NCBI RefSeq assembly: GCF_003012935.1
Contig: NZ_PUDR01000004.1
Coordinates: 62,001 to 126,000 of the forward strand
Reading direction: 5' to 3'
From: Pannonibacter carbonis
Lineage (GTDB): Bacteria > Pseudomonadota > Alphaproteobacteria > Rhizobiales > Stappiaceae
Length of the DNA: 64,000 nucleotides
Below the pieces are notes generated by a model. The model had not been told where the DNA came from, did no database searches, and was given only the letters and a program-made list of their open reading frames with translations. This document shows, piece by piece, positions 1-11,388 of the stretch. The position numbers and the translations under genes are program-made. Position 1 is the first letter of the stretch; each line of letters opens with the position of its first letter.

Positions 1-542
1 ACGACACCTCGATCAGCCCCCTGCGGGAAGCCATGGCGCGTCTGGTCGCCGATGGCCTCGTCCTGTTCGAGGACCAGAAGGGATACCGGGTTGCACCGGT
101 TTCGCGCGGAAACCTGGAAGAGGTCACGCGGCTCAGGGCGGAGTTCGAGACCATGGCCCTTGAGGCCAGCATTGTTCGCGGCGACCTTGATTGGGAGAGC
201 GACGTGCTGCGTGCGTTGCACCAACTGCGGCACACGCCGCGCAAGGGCAATCAGAACCCGGTATCGCCCCCTTGGGACGAGGTCCATTCCGCCTTCCATT
301 ACGCCCTGATCCAGAGCTGCGGCATGCCGGTGCTGCTCGGCTTTTGCCGTATCACCGCAAATATGCAGGACCGATATGCCAACCTCTATATGTTGGGGGG
401 CGAAGACGAGAGGGACGTCGCCTCCGAACATGACGAGATCGCCCGCGCCGCAACTGAGCGCAATGCGGCCAAGGCCACGGCCGCGTTGAAACGTCATATC
501 CTGCGGACAGGCGAGGCCCTGGCGCTGCGTTTTCCGGATTGA
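1..542 (+). CDS. GntR-family transcriptional regulator, FCD (FadR C-terminal) domain, 5' truncated by window edge
   Basis: The reading frame is open from base 3 and the first residues (PLREAMARLVADGLV) match the recognition-helix end of a GntR winged helix, so the gene starts before the window and the ATG at 33 is internal. The rest is an all-helical FCD ligand-binding domain: the pattern H..FH..L...CG at about 285-325, an R-Y pair, and E-H-D-E-I near the end with a final H. In this family His/Asp residues at such positions bind a metal and a small acid effector. FCD regulators usually repress a neighbouring catabolic operon, which would lie to the left and is not visible. Ligand unknown. It is not obviously linked to the nrd genes, from which it is separated by their own promoter. 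Confidence 0.9.
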   Translation, partial: DTSISPLREAMARLVADGLVLFEDQKGYRVAPVSRGNLEEVTRLRAEFETMALEASIVRGDLDWESDVLRALHQLRHTPRKGNQNPVSPPWDEVHSAFHYALIQSCGMPVLLGFCRITANMQDRYANLYMLGGEDERDVASEHDEIARAATERNAAKATAALKRHILRTGEALALRFPD

Positions 543-579
543 CTCACGATGGTTTGCCGCCCGTCAGCATCCCCACTCA

Positions 580-616
580 TTGACAATCTCCTGATCTGAA
601 CTACTATATCTTGTGT
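580..616 (+). promoter_or_regulatory. Probable nrdHIEF promoter with an overlapping NrdR-box-like site
   Basis: A TTGACA hexamer at 580-585 is followed after 16 bases by TACTAT at 602-607, giving a likely start near 613-615, where the first helix of the riboswitch begins. Bases 601-616 (ctactatatcttgtgt) agree at 13 of 16 positions with the NrdR box as I remember it (acaCwAtATaTwGtgt). NrdR represses ribonucleotide reductase operons when dATP is high. NrdR boxes normally come in pairs about 31 bases apart; I see no convincing second box, so this would be a single site covering the -10. Confidence 0.6.
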
Positions 617-808
617 TCAAGGTTCCTTCGATTCGATAGAAACGAAGGCTAAGATGGGAAGCCGGTGCGGATGGCAAATGCCAGACAAAGCCGGGGCTGC
701 CCCCGCAACTGTGAGCGGTGAACGCGGGCCATGAAAGCCACTGGAAGCAATTCCGGGAAGGCGAGGCCTGTACGTGATGATCCGCGAGCCAGGAGACCTG
801 CCTCGAAC
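615..808 (+). promoter_or_regulatory. Adenosylcobalamin (B12) riboswitch upstream of nrdHIEF
   Basis: The conserved cobalamin aptamer elements occur in order: GGGAAGCCGGTG at 656-667, the B12 box at 690-713 (GCCGGGGCTGCCCCCGCAACTGTG split across its two halves), GCCACTGG at 737-744, GGGAAGGCG at 755-763, and GAGCCAGGAGACCTGCC at 786-802. The closing P1 helix can be drawn between 615-622 and 801-808 with one mismatch. A hairpin with a T run at 1031-1058, just ahead of nrdH, is the best candidate for the expression platform. Ligand binding is expected to switch off nrdHIEF, a B12-independent reductase. None of the cob genes in the window has this element. Confidence 0.95.
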
Positions 809-1030
809 AGCAACGTCCGCCGGCGGGGTGACCGGAGGGGCGCGGTCAGATCTTGTCCCGCTTGCCGGGCTGGCCGTTCCCTCGATCCCCGTCACTACCA
901 GCTTCGGGGTGAAGTCATGTTGATCAGAACCAGTTTCGAGTTCCCGCCCGGCTAGACGCCAGGAGCGCACTCTTCCCTTCCCTGCCTGACGGTCTTCCGG
1001 CCCAAAGGTGTATTTGTCCCGCTTCACGAC

Positions 1031-1058
1031 GGACACGTCATCGTGTCCAAGCCCTTTT
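1031..1058 (+). terminator. Candidate expression-platform terminator of the B12 riboswitch
   Basis: A perfect 7-bp stem GGACACG (1031-1037) and CGTGTCC (1042-1048) with a 4-base loop is followed by AAGCCCTTTTT. It lies about 220 bases after the aptamer and 24 bases before the nrdH ATG, so termination here would prevent transcription of the whole operon. The distance from the aptamer is long for such a platform; no alternative anti-terminator was worked out. Confidence 0.6.
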
Positions 1059-1081
1059 TCGTGTTCGAAAGACCGCAAATC

Positions 1082-1303
1082 ATGACTGTCACCGTCTACA
1101 GCAAGCCTGCCTGCGTCCAGTGCAACGCCACCACCCGTGCGCTCGAGCGCCAGGGCATCACCTACACCCTGGTCGACATCTCCGAAGATGCAGAGGCCTA
1201 TGACCTCGTCACCGGCCTCGGCTACCGCCAGGTTCCGGTGGTGATCGCCGGCGAGCAGCACTGGGCCGGGTTCCGTCCCGACCTGATCGGCGGACTTGCC
1301 TGA
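1082..1303 (+). CDS. nrdH: NrdH, glutaredoxin-like electron donor for class Ib ribonucleotide reductase
   Basis: A 73-residue thioredoxin-fold protein that reduces the NrdE active-site disulfide. The redox motif is C11-V-Q-C14 in the NrdH-specific context KPACVQCNATTRAL; the C-terminal half has the cis-Pro segment RQVPVV and the WAGFRPD stretch typical of NrdH rather than ordinary glutaredoxin. A GTG at 1043 would extend the frame by 13 codons, but it lies inside the terminator stem and the family starts at the ATG used here. It is the first gene of nrdHIEF, with 9 bases to nrdI. Confidence 0.95.
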   Translation: MTVTVYSKPACVQCNATTRALERQGITYTLVDISEDAEAYDLVTGLGYRQVPVVIAGEQHWAGFRPDLIGGLA

Positions 1304-1312
1304 GGCAAGGCG

Positions 1313-1704
1313 ATGAGCGGGCTCGTCTATTTCTCCAGCACCTCGGAAAATACGCGCCGCTTTGTCGAAAAGCTCGGCCAGGACGCGCTGCGCCTGCCGG
1401 TGGATGCCGCCGCACCGGCTCCGCTTGCAACACGGCCCTTCGTGCTGGTCACGCCCACATATGGGGGCGGAACGCCGAAAGGCGCGGTGCCCAAACCTGT
1501 GATCCGCTTTCTCAATGATGAGCGGAACCGCGCATTGATCCGCGGCGTCATCGCCGCGGGAAACACCAATTTCGGCGCGGCCTACGGGCTCGCCGGCGAC
1601 ATCATCGCGGCCAAATGCCAGGTGCCGTTCCTCTACCGCTTCGAGCTGCTCGGCACGGCGGAGGATGTCGCGAATGTCAGCCAGGGACTGGAACGGTTTT
1701 GGAC

Positions 1705-1711
<7 letters not shown>
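1313..1711 (+). CDS. nrdI: NrdI, flavodoxin-like activase for the NrdF cofactor
   Basis: A 132-residue flavodoxin-like protein. The N-terminal [14 protein letters not shown] is the FMN phosphate-binding loop of NrdI, and TPTYGGG and [12 protein letters not shown] are the flavin-contacting loops. In class Ib systems NrdI supplies the oxidant that assembles the di-manganese tyrosyl radical in NrdF. Its last 7 bases overlap the start of nrdE, which indicates translational coupling. Length and motifs are normal for the family. Confidence 0.95.
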
Positions 1712-4889
<3,178 letters not shown>

Positions 4890-4897
4890 TCGCGTGC

Positions 4898-4928
4898 GCC
4901 GGCGGATCAGGGGCCCTGGTCCGCCGGC
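4898..4928 (+). terminator. Long hairpin after nrdF, possible transcript end
   Basis: A 9-bp perfect stem GCCGGCGGA (4898-4906) and TCCGCCGGC (4920-4928) encloses a loop that can extend pairing through CAGGG/CCCTG. It begins 9 bases after the nrdF stop. There is no T run, so it may be an end-stabilising hairpin or part of a factor-dependent terminator rather than a classical intrinsic one. Confidence 0.4.
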
Positions 4929-5031
4929 AGGCGAATGAATGAAACAACAATCCGGGAAAGGATCAGGCCGCATCTTGCGATTGGACGGCGTGCAGTTTGT
5001 CGTGTCCTATCGGGCTGATCAGGAGACCCCC

Positions 5032-6216
5032 ATGCAGGACACCAGCCGTTGCATCCTTCATCCGCAGCCGGAAACCGACGGGTTTCGCGCGCTTGCGGTG
5101 CCCGTCTATCGCGCCTCCACCATTGTCTTCCCGGATGCGGCCACATTCGCGGCGCGCGGCGATCTGGCCCCTGATGGCTACACCTACGGCCTGCACGGCA
5201 CGCCGACGACGCGGATGCTGGAACGCAGTCTCAGCGACCTGCACGGCGGCGTCTGGACGTTTTTGGCGCCCTCCGGACAGGCCGCGGTGGTGCTGGCCAT
5301 GCTGGCGGTGCTGTCGGCTGGCGACACGGTGCTGATTGCCGATACGGTCTACCCGCCGGTCCGCCAGTTCGCCGATCTCGATCTTGTGCGGATGGGCGTG
5401 ACGGTGCGCTATTTCGATCCGCTGTCGCCCGAGGATGTGGCCCGGCAGATCGACGCCCGCACGCGGCTGATCTGGTGCGAGTCGCCCGGATCCAACACGA
5501 TGGAGGTGATGGATATGCCCGCCATCACCGCGATCGCACACCAGCATGGTGCCCTCGTCGGCTGCGACAACACCTGGGCGACCGCGCTGAACTTCAAGCC
5601 GTTGCGGCATGGCGTCGACTTCGTGGCCGAAGCGCTGACCAAGTTCCATGGCGGGCATGCCGATCTTCTGATGGGCGCGCTGACCTTGCGCGACGAGGCG
5701 CTCATCCTGCCGCTGCGCAATCTGATCGGCCGGCTCGGCAGCGGCGTGTCGCCGGATGACGCGGCGCTTGTCCTGCGCGGCATGGAAACGATGCCGCTGC
5801 GACTGGCCCATGCCAGCGCCGTCGCCCTGCGGCTGGCGACGCGTCTTGCCGGCCATCCTGCCGTTCAACGCGTGCTGCATCCGGCGCTGCCCGGCAGTCC
5901 AGGGCATGATGTCTGGCTGCGTGACTTCGCCGGCTCCAGCCCGCTGTTCAGTGTCGAGTTCACCCCGGAGGCAACGCCGCATCTCGATGCCGCCCTGGAC
6001 GGGCTTCAGACCTTTGCCATCGGCGCGTCCTGGGGCGGCACCCGCAGCCTGCTGGCGCCGCAACCCATCACCGGTACTCGCACCGCACGGCCCTGGCAGG
6101 GCGCCGCACAGATCCTGCGTCTCAGCATCGGGCTGGAAGCGGAGGACGACCTCACGCGGGACATTGACGCGCTTCTCGCCCGGCTTCAACACGCCTTGAG
6201 CGCACGCAAGCCCTGA
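5032..6216 (+). CDS. metC: Cystathionine beta-lyase / trans-sulfuration PLP enzyme
   Basis: A 394-residue fold-type I PLP enzyme of the Cys/Met metabolism family. Seen: YTYGLHGTPTTRMLE (phosphate-clamp Tyr and Arg from the neighbouring subunit), SGQAA (cofactor-binding glycine turn, about 81-85), D179-N180 (binds the pyridine nitrogen), and the Schiff-base lysine K204 in ALTKFHGGHAD. The GGHAD sequence and overall shape are those of alphaproteobacterial MetC, which cleaves cystathionine to homocysteine, pyruvate and ammonia; other members of the family (gamma-lyase, sulfhydrylase) cannot be excluded. The ATG at 5032 follows AGGAGA; longer starts upstream lack homology-like sequence. Confidence 0.88.
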   Translation: MQDTSRCILHPQPETDGFRALAVPVYRASTIVFPDAATFAARGDLAPDGYTYGLHGTPTTRMLERSLSDLHGGVWTFLAPSGQAAVVLAMLAVLSAGDTVLIADTVYPPVRQFADLDLVRMGVTVRYFDPLSPEDVARQIDARTRLIWCESPGSNTMEVMDMPAITAIAHQHGALVGCDNTWATALNFKPLRHGVDFVAEALTKFHGGHADLLMGALTLRDEALILPLRNLIGRLGSGVSPDDAALVLRGMETMPLRLAHASAVALRLATRLAGHPAVQRVLHPALPGSPGHDVWLRDFAGSSPLFSVEFTPEATPHLDAALDGLQTFAIGASWGGTRSLLAPQPITGTRTARPWQGAAQILRLSIGLEAEDDLTRDIDALLARLQHALSARKP

Positions 6217-6340
6217 TCCTGCCGCAGGGCAGCCCCGCCCGGCGCGGCCTTGCCGCTGCCCGCCACGCCCCCATCTGTGCGGCAACACACCTGCCTGATG
6301 CATCCGGCAAGCCTCGCGCTGCCGGATGCGGGAGACGACA

Positions 6341-7033
6341 ATGACGTTGCTGATCCATGAGAACATGAGCCGCGGGCGCAGCCGGAAGGGCTGGCTCGAC
6401 AGCTTTCACACCTTTTCCTTCGGCGAGTTCCGCGATCCCAAGCGCATGGGCTTCCGGGCGCTGCGCGTGATCAACGAGGACTGGATCATTCCCGGAGCCG
6501 GCTTTGCCTGGCACGACCATGCCGACATGGACATCCTGACCCTGGTGCTGAAGGGCAAGGTGCGGCACGAGGACAGTCTTGGACACAAGGGCGAGACAGC
6601 GGCGGGCGAGATCCAGCTCATGCGCGCCGGCAGCGGCATCTCGCATTCGGAGATGAACGGAGCCGAGGACGAAACCACGCACCTGCTGCAGATCTGGATC
6701 ATCCCGGACAAGACCGGCGGAACGCCCGGTTATCAGCAGGCGGCGCTGCCGCCCCAGGACAATGACTGGGTTGACCTAGCGGGCCCCGCGGGCAGCGGCG
6801 CGCTGACGGAGCTTGGTTCGGACACACGAGTTTCCGTGCTTCTGGCGCGGGACGGCGATGTAACGCCGCTCCCGCATACACCCGGGCGCGGCCTTTTCCT
6901 GCATGTCATCGACGGGCTGGCGGAGATTGGCGGCGAACGGCTGACGGCCGGCGACGGCATCCAGATCGACCAGCCGGCGCCGGACATCCGCTGGCACACG
7001 GACGGTCGGCTGCTGCGCTTCGACCTTGCCTGA
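6341..7033 (+). CDS. Pirin family protein (cupin-type)
   Basis: A 230-residue bicupin. The metal-binding set typical of pirins is present: H58 and H60 in AWHDHADMD, and H102 and E104 in ISHSEMNG. Some bacterial members (YhhW) have quercetin dioxygenase activity, and others act as redox-sensitive regulators; the sequence alone does not decide. The ATG at 6341 is preceded by GGGAGACGACA, a clear ribosome site. It stands 124 bases after metC and ends 23 bases before the tail of cobM, with which it is convergent. Confidence 0.9.
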   Translation: MTLLIHENMSRGRSRKGWLDSFHTFSFGEFRDPKRMGFRALRVINEDWIIPGAGFAWHDHADMDILTLVLKGKVRHEDSLGHKGETAAGEIQLMRAGSGISHSEMNGAEDETTHLLQIWIIPDKTGGTPGYQQAALPPQDNDWVDLAGPAGSGALTELGSDTRVSVLLARDGDVTPLPHTPGRGLFLHVIDGLAEIGGERLTAGDGIQIDQPAPDIRWHTDGRLLRFDLA

Positions 7034-7055
7034 GTAAAGGTCCCGCCCGCCGCCC

Positions 7056-7817
7056 TTACTCACCCCGGCCGCGGAAGCGGCGTTGGTAGGCGGTGTCGTA
7101 GAGGGCGCTTTCGCGGAAGTCTCGGGCACCGAGGCCGTGGCCGACGAAGATCAGCGCCGTGCGCTCGATCGGGTCGGCGGCGACCTTGGCGGCGATGTCG
7201 GCGAGCGTGCCGAGGATGATCCGCTCGTCCGGCCAGGATGCCTTAACGACGATGGCGACCGGACAGTCCGCGCCATAGAGCGGGGTCAGTTCCTCGACAA
7301 CCCGCTCCAGCGCATGGATCGCCAGATGGATTGCGAGCGTTGAACCGGTTGCGCCGAAGCGGGTGAGCGTCTCGTCGTTCGGCATTGGCGAGGCGCGGCC
7401 GGAGACGCGGGTGAGCACGAGGCTCTGCGCCACCGCCGGGATGGTGAGCTCACGCCCGAGCGCGGAGGCGGCGGCGGCGAAGGCCGGGACGCCGGGGGTC
7501 ATGGTGTAGGAGATGCCGTTCTTCTCCAGCCGGCGGATCTGCTCGGCCACCGCGCTCCACACAGAAAGATCGCCGGAGTGCAGACGGGCCACGTCCTGCC
7601 CGAGTTCGGACGCGCGGACATATTCCGCCTCGATCTCGTCCAGCGACATCGGCGCGGTGTCGATGATCCGCGCCCCGTCCGGGCAATATTGCAGGAGCTC
7701 CGGCGACACCAGCGAACCGGCATAGAGGCAGACCGGGCATTTGCCGATGAGATCGCGGCCCCGCACGGTGATGAGATCGGCTGCGCCGGGACCGGCGCCA
7801 ATGAAGTGAACGGCCAT
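7056..7817 (-). CDS. cobM: Precorrin-4 C11-methyltransferase
   Basis: A 253-residue SAM-dependent tetrapyrrole methylase converting precorrin-4 to precorrin-5. The N-terminal [16 protein letters not shown] is the class III methylase loop, and the CobM-type signature continues with [25 protein letters not shown] and [12 protein letters not shown]. It is preceded on the same strand by cobL (20 bases between them), so the two are probably one transcript. Length is normal for CobM/CbiF. Confidence 0.95.
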   Translation of the reverse strand: MAVHFIGAGPGAADLITVRGRDLIGKCPVCLYAGSLVSPELLQYCPDGARIIDTAPMSLDEIEAEYVRASELGQDVARLHSGDLSVWSAVAEQIRRLEKNGISYTMTPGVPAFAAAASALGRELTIPAVAQSLVLTRVSGRASPMPNDETLTRFGATGSTLAIHLAIHALERVVEELTPLYGADCPVAIVVKASWPDERIILGTLADIAAKVAADPIERTALIFVGHGLGARDFRESALYDTAYQRRFRGRGE

Positions 7818-7837
7818 GGGATTTCCTCGTGACGGAT

Positions 7838-9145
7838 CTAGCTTGAAACGGGGGCGTCAGACGACGGCGCGGGGCTCTCGGGATCCGGCTTGATCCAGAC
7901 CCATTGCGTGATCGGCATGGCCGGGCGCCAGGCGGTCATGCTGCCGACGGGCGAGGCGCGGGCGATCTCGAGCCGCGTCAGGCTGCCGCCGAGCCTTGCG
8001 TGAAGGGCGAGCAGCACGGCGTCCATCTCCAGCGTCACGGCATTGGCGACCAGCCGGCCACCGGCTTTCAGCGCGGCGCAGGCTGTGTCCATGACGCCGG
8101 GCTCCGAGCCGCCGCCGCCGACGAAGATCGCATCGGGGCTGGCCAGCCCCTGCAGCGCCGCGGGCGCGGTGCCCTGCACGAGCCGCAGGGACGGCACGCC
8201 GAACCGGGCAGCGTTGCGCACCAGCCGGGCGGCGCGCTCGGGATCGGCCTCGATGGCGGTGGCGGTCAGCGAGGGGTCCGTGAGCATCCATTCGATGGCA
8301 ACCGAGCCGGAGCCGGCGCCAATGTCCCACAGGTGCTCGCCGCGGCGGGGCGCCAGCGCCGACAGGGTCAGCGCCCGGATCTCGCGCTTGGTGATCTGGC
8401 CGTCGTGCTCGAACAGGCTGTCATCGCGGCCGGCGGCGAGCGGCAGGACGCGGGCTCCGGCACTGGCGGCGACCTCGAGCGCGCAGACATTGAGGCTGTC
8501 GATGTCTGTGAGGCGGAAGCCCTCGGCCACAGTCGTGGTCACGCGCTCGCGCGGGCCACCCAACGCTTCCAGAACGGTAAGCCGGGTGGCGCCGAAGCCC
8601 TCGGTCACAAGCAGAGCGGCGAGATCGGCGGGGCCGGTGGCATCGGAGGTCAGCGCCAACACGCGGCTGCCGGGCTGCAGATGCGGCCGGATCAGGTCGA
8701 GCGGGCGGCCATGCAGGGAGACGCAAACCGTGTCCTGCAGCGGCCAGCCGAGGCGGGAGGCTGCGAGGCTGAAGGAGGACGGGGCGGGATAGCTCCGCAT
8801 CTCGGCCGCCGGAATGCGCCGCGACAGGGTGGCCCCGACGCCGAAGAGGAACGGATCGCCCGAGGCAAGCACGACGACGGACCGGCCCCGGGCCGCCAGG
8901 ATGTCCTCCACCGAGCGCTCGAAGGGGCTCTGCCAGCTCCGTGCCTCGCCCCGGATCGCCGACTGGGCGAGGTCCAGATGGCGCTGGCCGCCGAACACCA
9001 GCTCGGCCCGGGCAAGCTCCGCCTTGGCAGCCTCGCCGAGCCCGGCTAAACCGTCTTCACCGAGGCCGATCAGGACGAGCCAGGGAGCGCTACAGGACGG
9101 CGAAACCGCCGCTGGCGGCAGGGGGAGTTGGTCAGGCTTGGACAC
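7838..9145 (-). CDS. cobL: Precorrin-6Y C5,15-methyltransferase (decarboxylating), CbiE-CbiT fusion
   Basis: A 435-residue two-domain enzyme that methylates C5 and C15 and removes the C12 acetate carboxyl group. The N-terminal CbiE-like methylase begins at [13 protein letters not shown] (about 25-37) and runs to about residue 215; the C-terminal CbiT-like domain holds the Rossmann-type SAM motif [13 protein letters not shown] (about 270-282). It starts with GTG at 9145. The start codon lies 8 bases inside the opposing cobK start, so the two genes begin within each other. It probably forms a transcript with cobM. Confidence 0.94.
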   Translation of the reverse strand: MSKPDQLPLPPAAVSPSCSAPWLVLIGLGEDGLAGLGEAAKAELARAELVFGGQRHLDLAQSAIRGEARSWQSPFERSVEDILAARGRSVVVLASGDPFLFGVGATLSRRIPAAEMRSYPAPSSFSLAASRLGWPLQDTVCVSLHGRPLDLIRPHLQPGSRVLALTSDATGPADLAALLVTEGFGATRLTVLEALGGPRERVTTTVAEGFRLTDIDSLNVCALEVAASAGARVLPLAAGRDDSLFEHDGQITKREIRALTLSALAPRRGEHLWDIGAGSGSVAIEWMLTDPSLTATAIEADPERAARLVRNAARFGVPSLRLVQGTAPAALQGLASPDAIFVGGGGSEPGVMDTACAALKAGGRLVANAVTLEMDAVLLALHARLGGSLTRLEIARASPVGSMTAWRPAMPITQWVWIKPDPESPAPSSDAPVSS

Positions 9146-9908
9146 GCGTCACATCCTCGTTCTGGCGGGCACGACCGAAGCGCGCGAGCTGGCCGAACAG
9201 CTTGCGCCGCGCCGCGACATCGCGCTCACCCTGTCGCTCGCCGGGCGCACCCGCGATCCCCTGCCCCTGCCGGCCCCGACCCGGACGGGCGGCTTCGGCG
9301 GTGCGGAGGGACTGGCAGCCTGTCTCACCCAGCATGCCATCGACGTGCTGATTGATGCGACCCATCCCTTTGCCCGGCAGATCACGCAGAACGCCGCGAC
9401 AGCCGCAAGGCTGACCGGCGTGCCGCTGATCCGGCTGGAGCGGCCGGCATGGCAAGCCGAACTGGGCGACCGGTGGCAGCCGGTTGCCTCGGTCGAGGCG
9501 GCCGTGGCGGCGATTGGCGCAGCGCCGAAGCGCGTGTTTCTGGCCATCGGCCGGCAGGAGGCGGCGGCCTTCGAGGCGGCGCCGCAGCATCGGTATCTGG
9601 TGCGCAGCGTCGATCCGGTGGAGCCGCCCTTGCAGTTGCCGCAGCTGGAAACGCTGCTGTCGCGCGGGCCCTTCGATGAGGCAGCCGAGGAGCGGCTCCT
9701 GCTTGCGTGGCAGATCGACGTGATCGTCTGCAAGAACAGCGGCGGCGCGGCCACCTACGGCAAGATCGCCGCCGCGCGGACCCTTGGCCTGCCGGTGGTG
9801 CTGATCGAGCGGCCAGCGCCGGTCACGGCCCTCAGGGCCGGGACAGCGGCGGAGGCGGTCGCGCTGCTGGATCATGGCCTGGGCCTGCCGGCAAAGCGCG
9901 GCGTGTAG
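9138..9908 (+). CDS. cobK: Precorrin-6A reductase
   Basis: A 256-residue NADPH-dependent reductase giving precorrin-6B (dihydro-precorrin-6). N-terminal ILVLAGTTEARELAEQL is the CobK/CbiJ signature, DATHPFARQIT and the C-terminal SRGPFDEAAEERLL and CKNSGGAATYGKI follow in the expected order. No ATG fits; the TTG at 9138 lies 10 bases after GGGGGAG and starts exactly where the family starts. This is the only plus-strand gene of the cluster. It begins inside the cobL start and its last 37 bases run into the cobJ 3' end, so it must be expressed from within cobL or from further upstream. Confidence 0.92.
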   Translation: MDTRHILVLAGTTEARELAEQLAPRRDIALTLSLAGRTRDPLPLPAPTRTGGFGGAEGLAACLTQHAIDVLIDATHPFARQITQNAATAARLTGVPLIRLERPAWQAELGDRWQPVASVEAAVAAIGAAPKRVFLAIGRQEAAAFEAAPQHRYLVRSVDPVEPPLQLPQLETLLSRGPFDEAAEERLLLAWQIDVIVCKNSGGAATYGKIAAARTLGLPVVLIERPAPVTALRAGTAAEAVALLDHGLGLPAKRGV

Positions 9909-10636
9909 ACGAGATCCGGCCGGCCCGGGCGGGCAATGACGCGGGTCTCGGGCGAGCCGACCATGACGCAGGTGGCCATGTCGGCCTCGGCCGGATCGGC
10001 CGCTGCCAGCGTGCTGACGACGATCCGCTCGTCCGGGCGGCCGGCCGCGCGGCCAAAGATCACCGGCGTCTCGCCCGGCAGCACGGTGCGCAGGATGTCG
10101 AAGGCCCGGCCCAGCTGCCAGGGCCGCGCCTTGCTGATCGGATTGTAGAAGGCCATCACCAGCCCGGCCTCGGCCACCAGCTGCAGGCGGCGCTCGATCA
10201 GGTCCCAGGGCTTCAGGTTGTCGGACAGGGAAATGGCGCAGAAGTCATGGCCGAGCGGTGCACCGATGCGGGCGGCGACCGCCAGCATGGCGGTGAGGCC
10301 GGGAACCACGACCAGCTCCAGCGCGCGCCAGGCCTCCGGCCCATGCTCGATCGCCTCGCAGACGGCGCTGGCCATGGCAAAGACGCCGGGGTCCCCGCCG
10401 GAGACGACGCAGACATTGATGCCCTCGGCGGCGCGGGCGAGGGCCGCACGGGCGCGGGCCAGTTCCTCGCGGTTGTCGGAGGCGACTGCTTTCTGGTCAG
10501 GCCTGAGGTTCAGGCGTTCGATGTAGGGAAAGTAGCCGTAGAACTCCTGCGACACCGCGACGGCACGCAGGGCCTCCGGCGTCATCTGCTCCGGATTGCC
10601 GGGGCCGGTGCCGATGACATGGATGACGCCCGTCAT
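9872..10636 (-). CDS. cobJ: Precorrin-3B C17-methyltransferase
   Basis: A 254-residue class III methylase that methylates C17 and contracts the ring, giving precorrin-4. Seen: VIGTGPGNPEQMT at the N-terminus, VSGGDPGVFAMAS, VVPGLTAMLA and MAFYNPISKARPWQLG, all characteristic of CobJ/CbiH. Its ATG overlaps the cobI stop by 4 bases (ATGA). The 3' end overlaps the convergent cobK by 37 bases. It is the last gene of the cobF-G-H-I-J run. Confidence 0.95.
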   Translation of the reverse strand: MTGVIHVIGTGPGNPEQMTPEALRAVAVSQEFYGYFPYIERLNLRPDQKAVASDNREELARARAALARAAEGINVCVVSGGDPGVFAMASAVCEAIEHGPEAWRALELVVVPGLTAMLAVAARIGAPLGHDFCAISLSDNLKPWDLIERRLQLVAEAGLVMAFYNPISKARPWQLGRAFDILRTVLPGETPVIFGRAAGRPDERIVVSTLAAADPAEADMATCVMVGSPETRVIARPGRPDLVYTPRFAGRPRP

Positions 10637-11388
10637 GGCTGCCCGCTCCAGCCCGGCACGAGGATCAGCGAGAAATAGGGCGCGCTGTCGTCCGGCTTGT
10701 CGGCGAGGCGGGTGGAGCTGGAGGTCGGCATCGTGCCGCGCTCGACATAGATCGCGTCCTCCAGACGGCCGGCGGCGGACAGCGCGCGGCGCACCTTGGG
10801 CAGGTTGCGGCCGAGCTTCATGATGACGGCGCCTTCCGTATCCTTCAGGCGGCGCACCAGTTCGGCTTCCGCCATGGTACCGGGCAGGACAGTCAGCACG
10901 TCGTCGCCCTGCACGATCGGCACACCGGCGAGCGACCAGCAGCCGGACATAGCGGTGATGCCGGGGATGACCTCGACGGGGAAATGCGGCGCGAGGCGCA
11001 CATGCATGTGCATGTAGGAGCCATAGAAGAGCGGGTCGCCTTCGGAGAGCACGGCCACGGTGCGCCCGGCGCGCAGATGCTCAGCGATGGCGGCGGCCGA
11101 GGTCTCGTAGAACGCGGTGATCTGGCTCTTGTAGGCGTCCTCTTCCTTGTCGATCTCGGTGGTCACCGGATAGTAGAGGGGCAGCTCGATGATGCCCTGC
11201 TTGATGCGCGCCTCGACGATGCCGCGCCCGTTGCCGCGCCGGCCCGCCTTGGCGAACCAGGCCAGCACATCCGCCTCTTCCAGTGCCCGCGCCGCCTTCA
11301 GCGTCAGCAGCTCCGGATCCCCCGGACCCGTGCCCACGCCGTACAGCCGGCCAATCTTGTCACTCGCCTCAGTCATCATCAGATCCAT
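10633..11388 (-). CDS. cobI: Precorrin-2 C20-methyltransferase
   Basis: A 251-residue methylase making precorrin-3A. The motif LYGVGTGPGDPELLTLKA is the SAM-binding start, followed by VLSEGDPLFYGSYMHMHVRL and VEVIPGITAMSGC, typical of CobI/CbiL. The ATG at 11388 shares its A with the TGA of cobH; in-frame ATGs at 11379 and 11376 are alternatives that would remove only a few residues. Tight overlaps on both sides indicate translational coupling in the operon. Confidence 0.95.
   Translation of the reverse strand: MDLMMTEASDKIGRLYGVGTGPGDPELLTLKAARALEEADVLAWFAKAGRRGNGRGIVEARIKQGIIELPLYYPVTTEIDKEEDAYKSQITAFYETSAAAIAEHLRAGRTVAVLSEGDPLFYGSYMHMHVRLAPHFPVEVIPGITAMSGCWSLAGVPIVQGDDVLTVLPGTMAEAELVRRLKDTEGAVIMKLGRNLPKVRRALSAAGRLEDAIYVERGTMPTSSSTRLADKPDDSAPYFSLILVPGWSGQP

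Noticed and set aside
731-955. A 74-codon frame within the riboswitch and its spacer
   Set aside because: It runs through the conserved aptamer core, whose bases are fixed by RNA structure; no ribosome site is evident.
1043-1081. An upstream GTG start for nrdH
   Set aside because: It lies in the terminator hairpin and adds residues not present in NrdH proteins.
7904-9049. A 381-codon plus-strand frame opposite cobL, and similar long frames opposite metC, the cobI-cobH-cobG genes and cobB
   Set aside because: Low-complexity translations without family resemblance; the opposite strand holds well-conserved enzymes.
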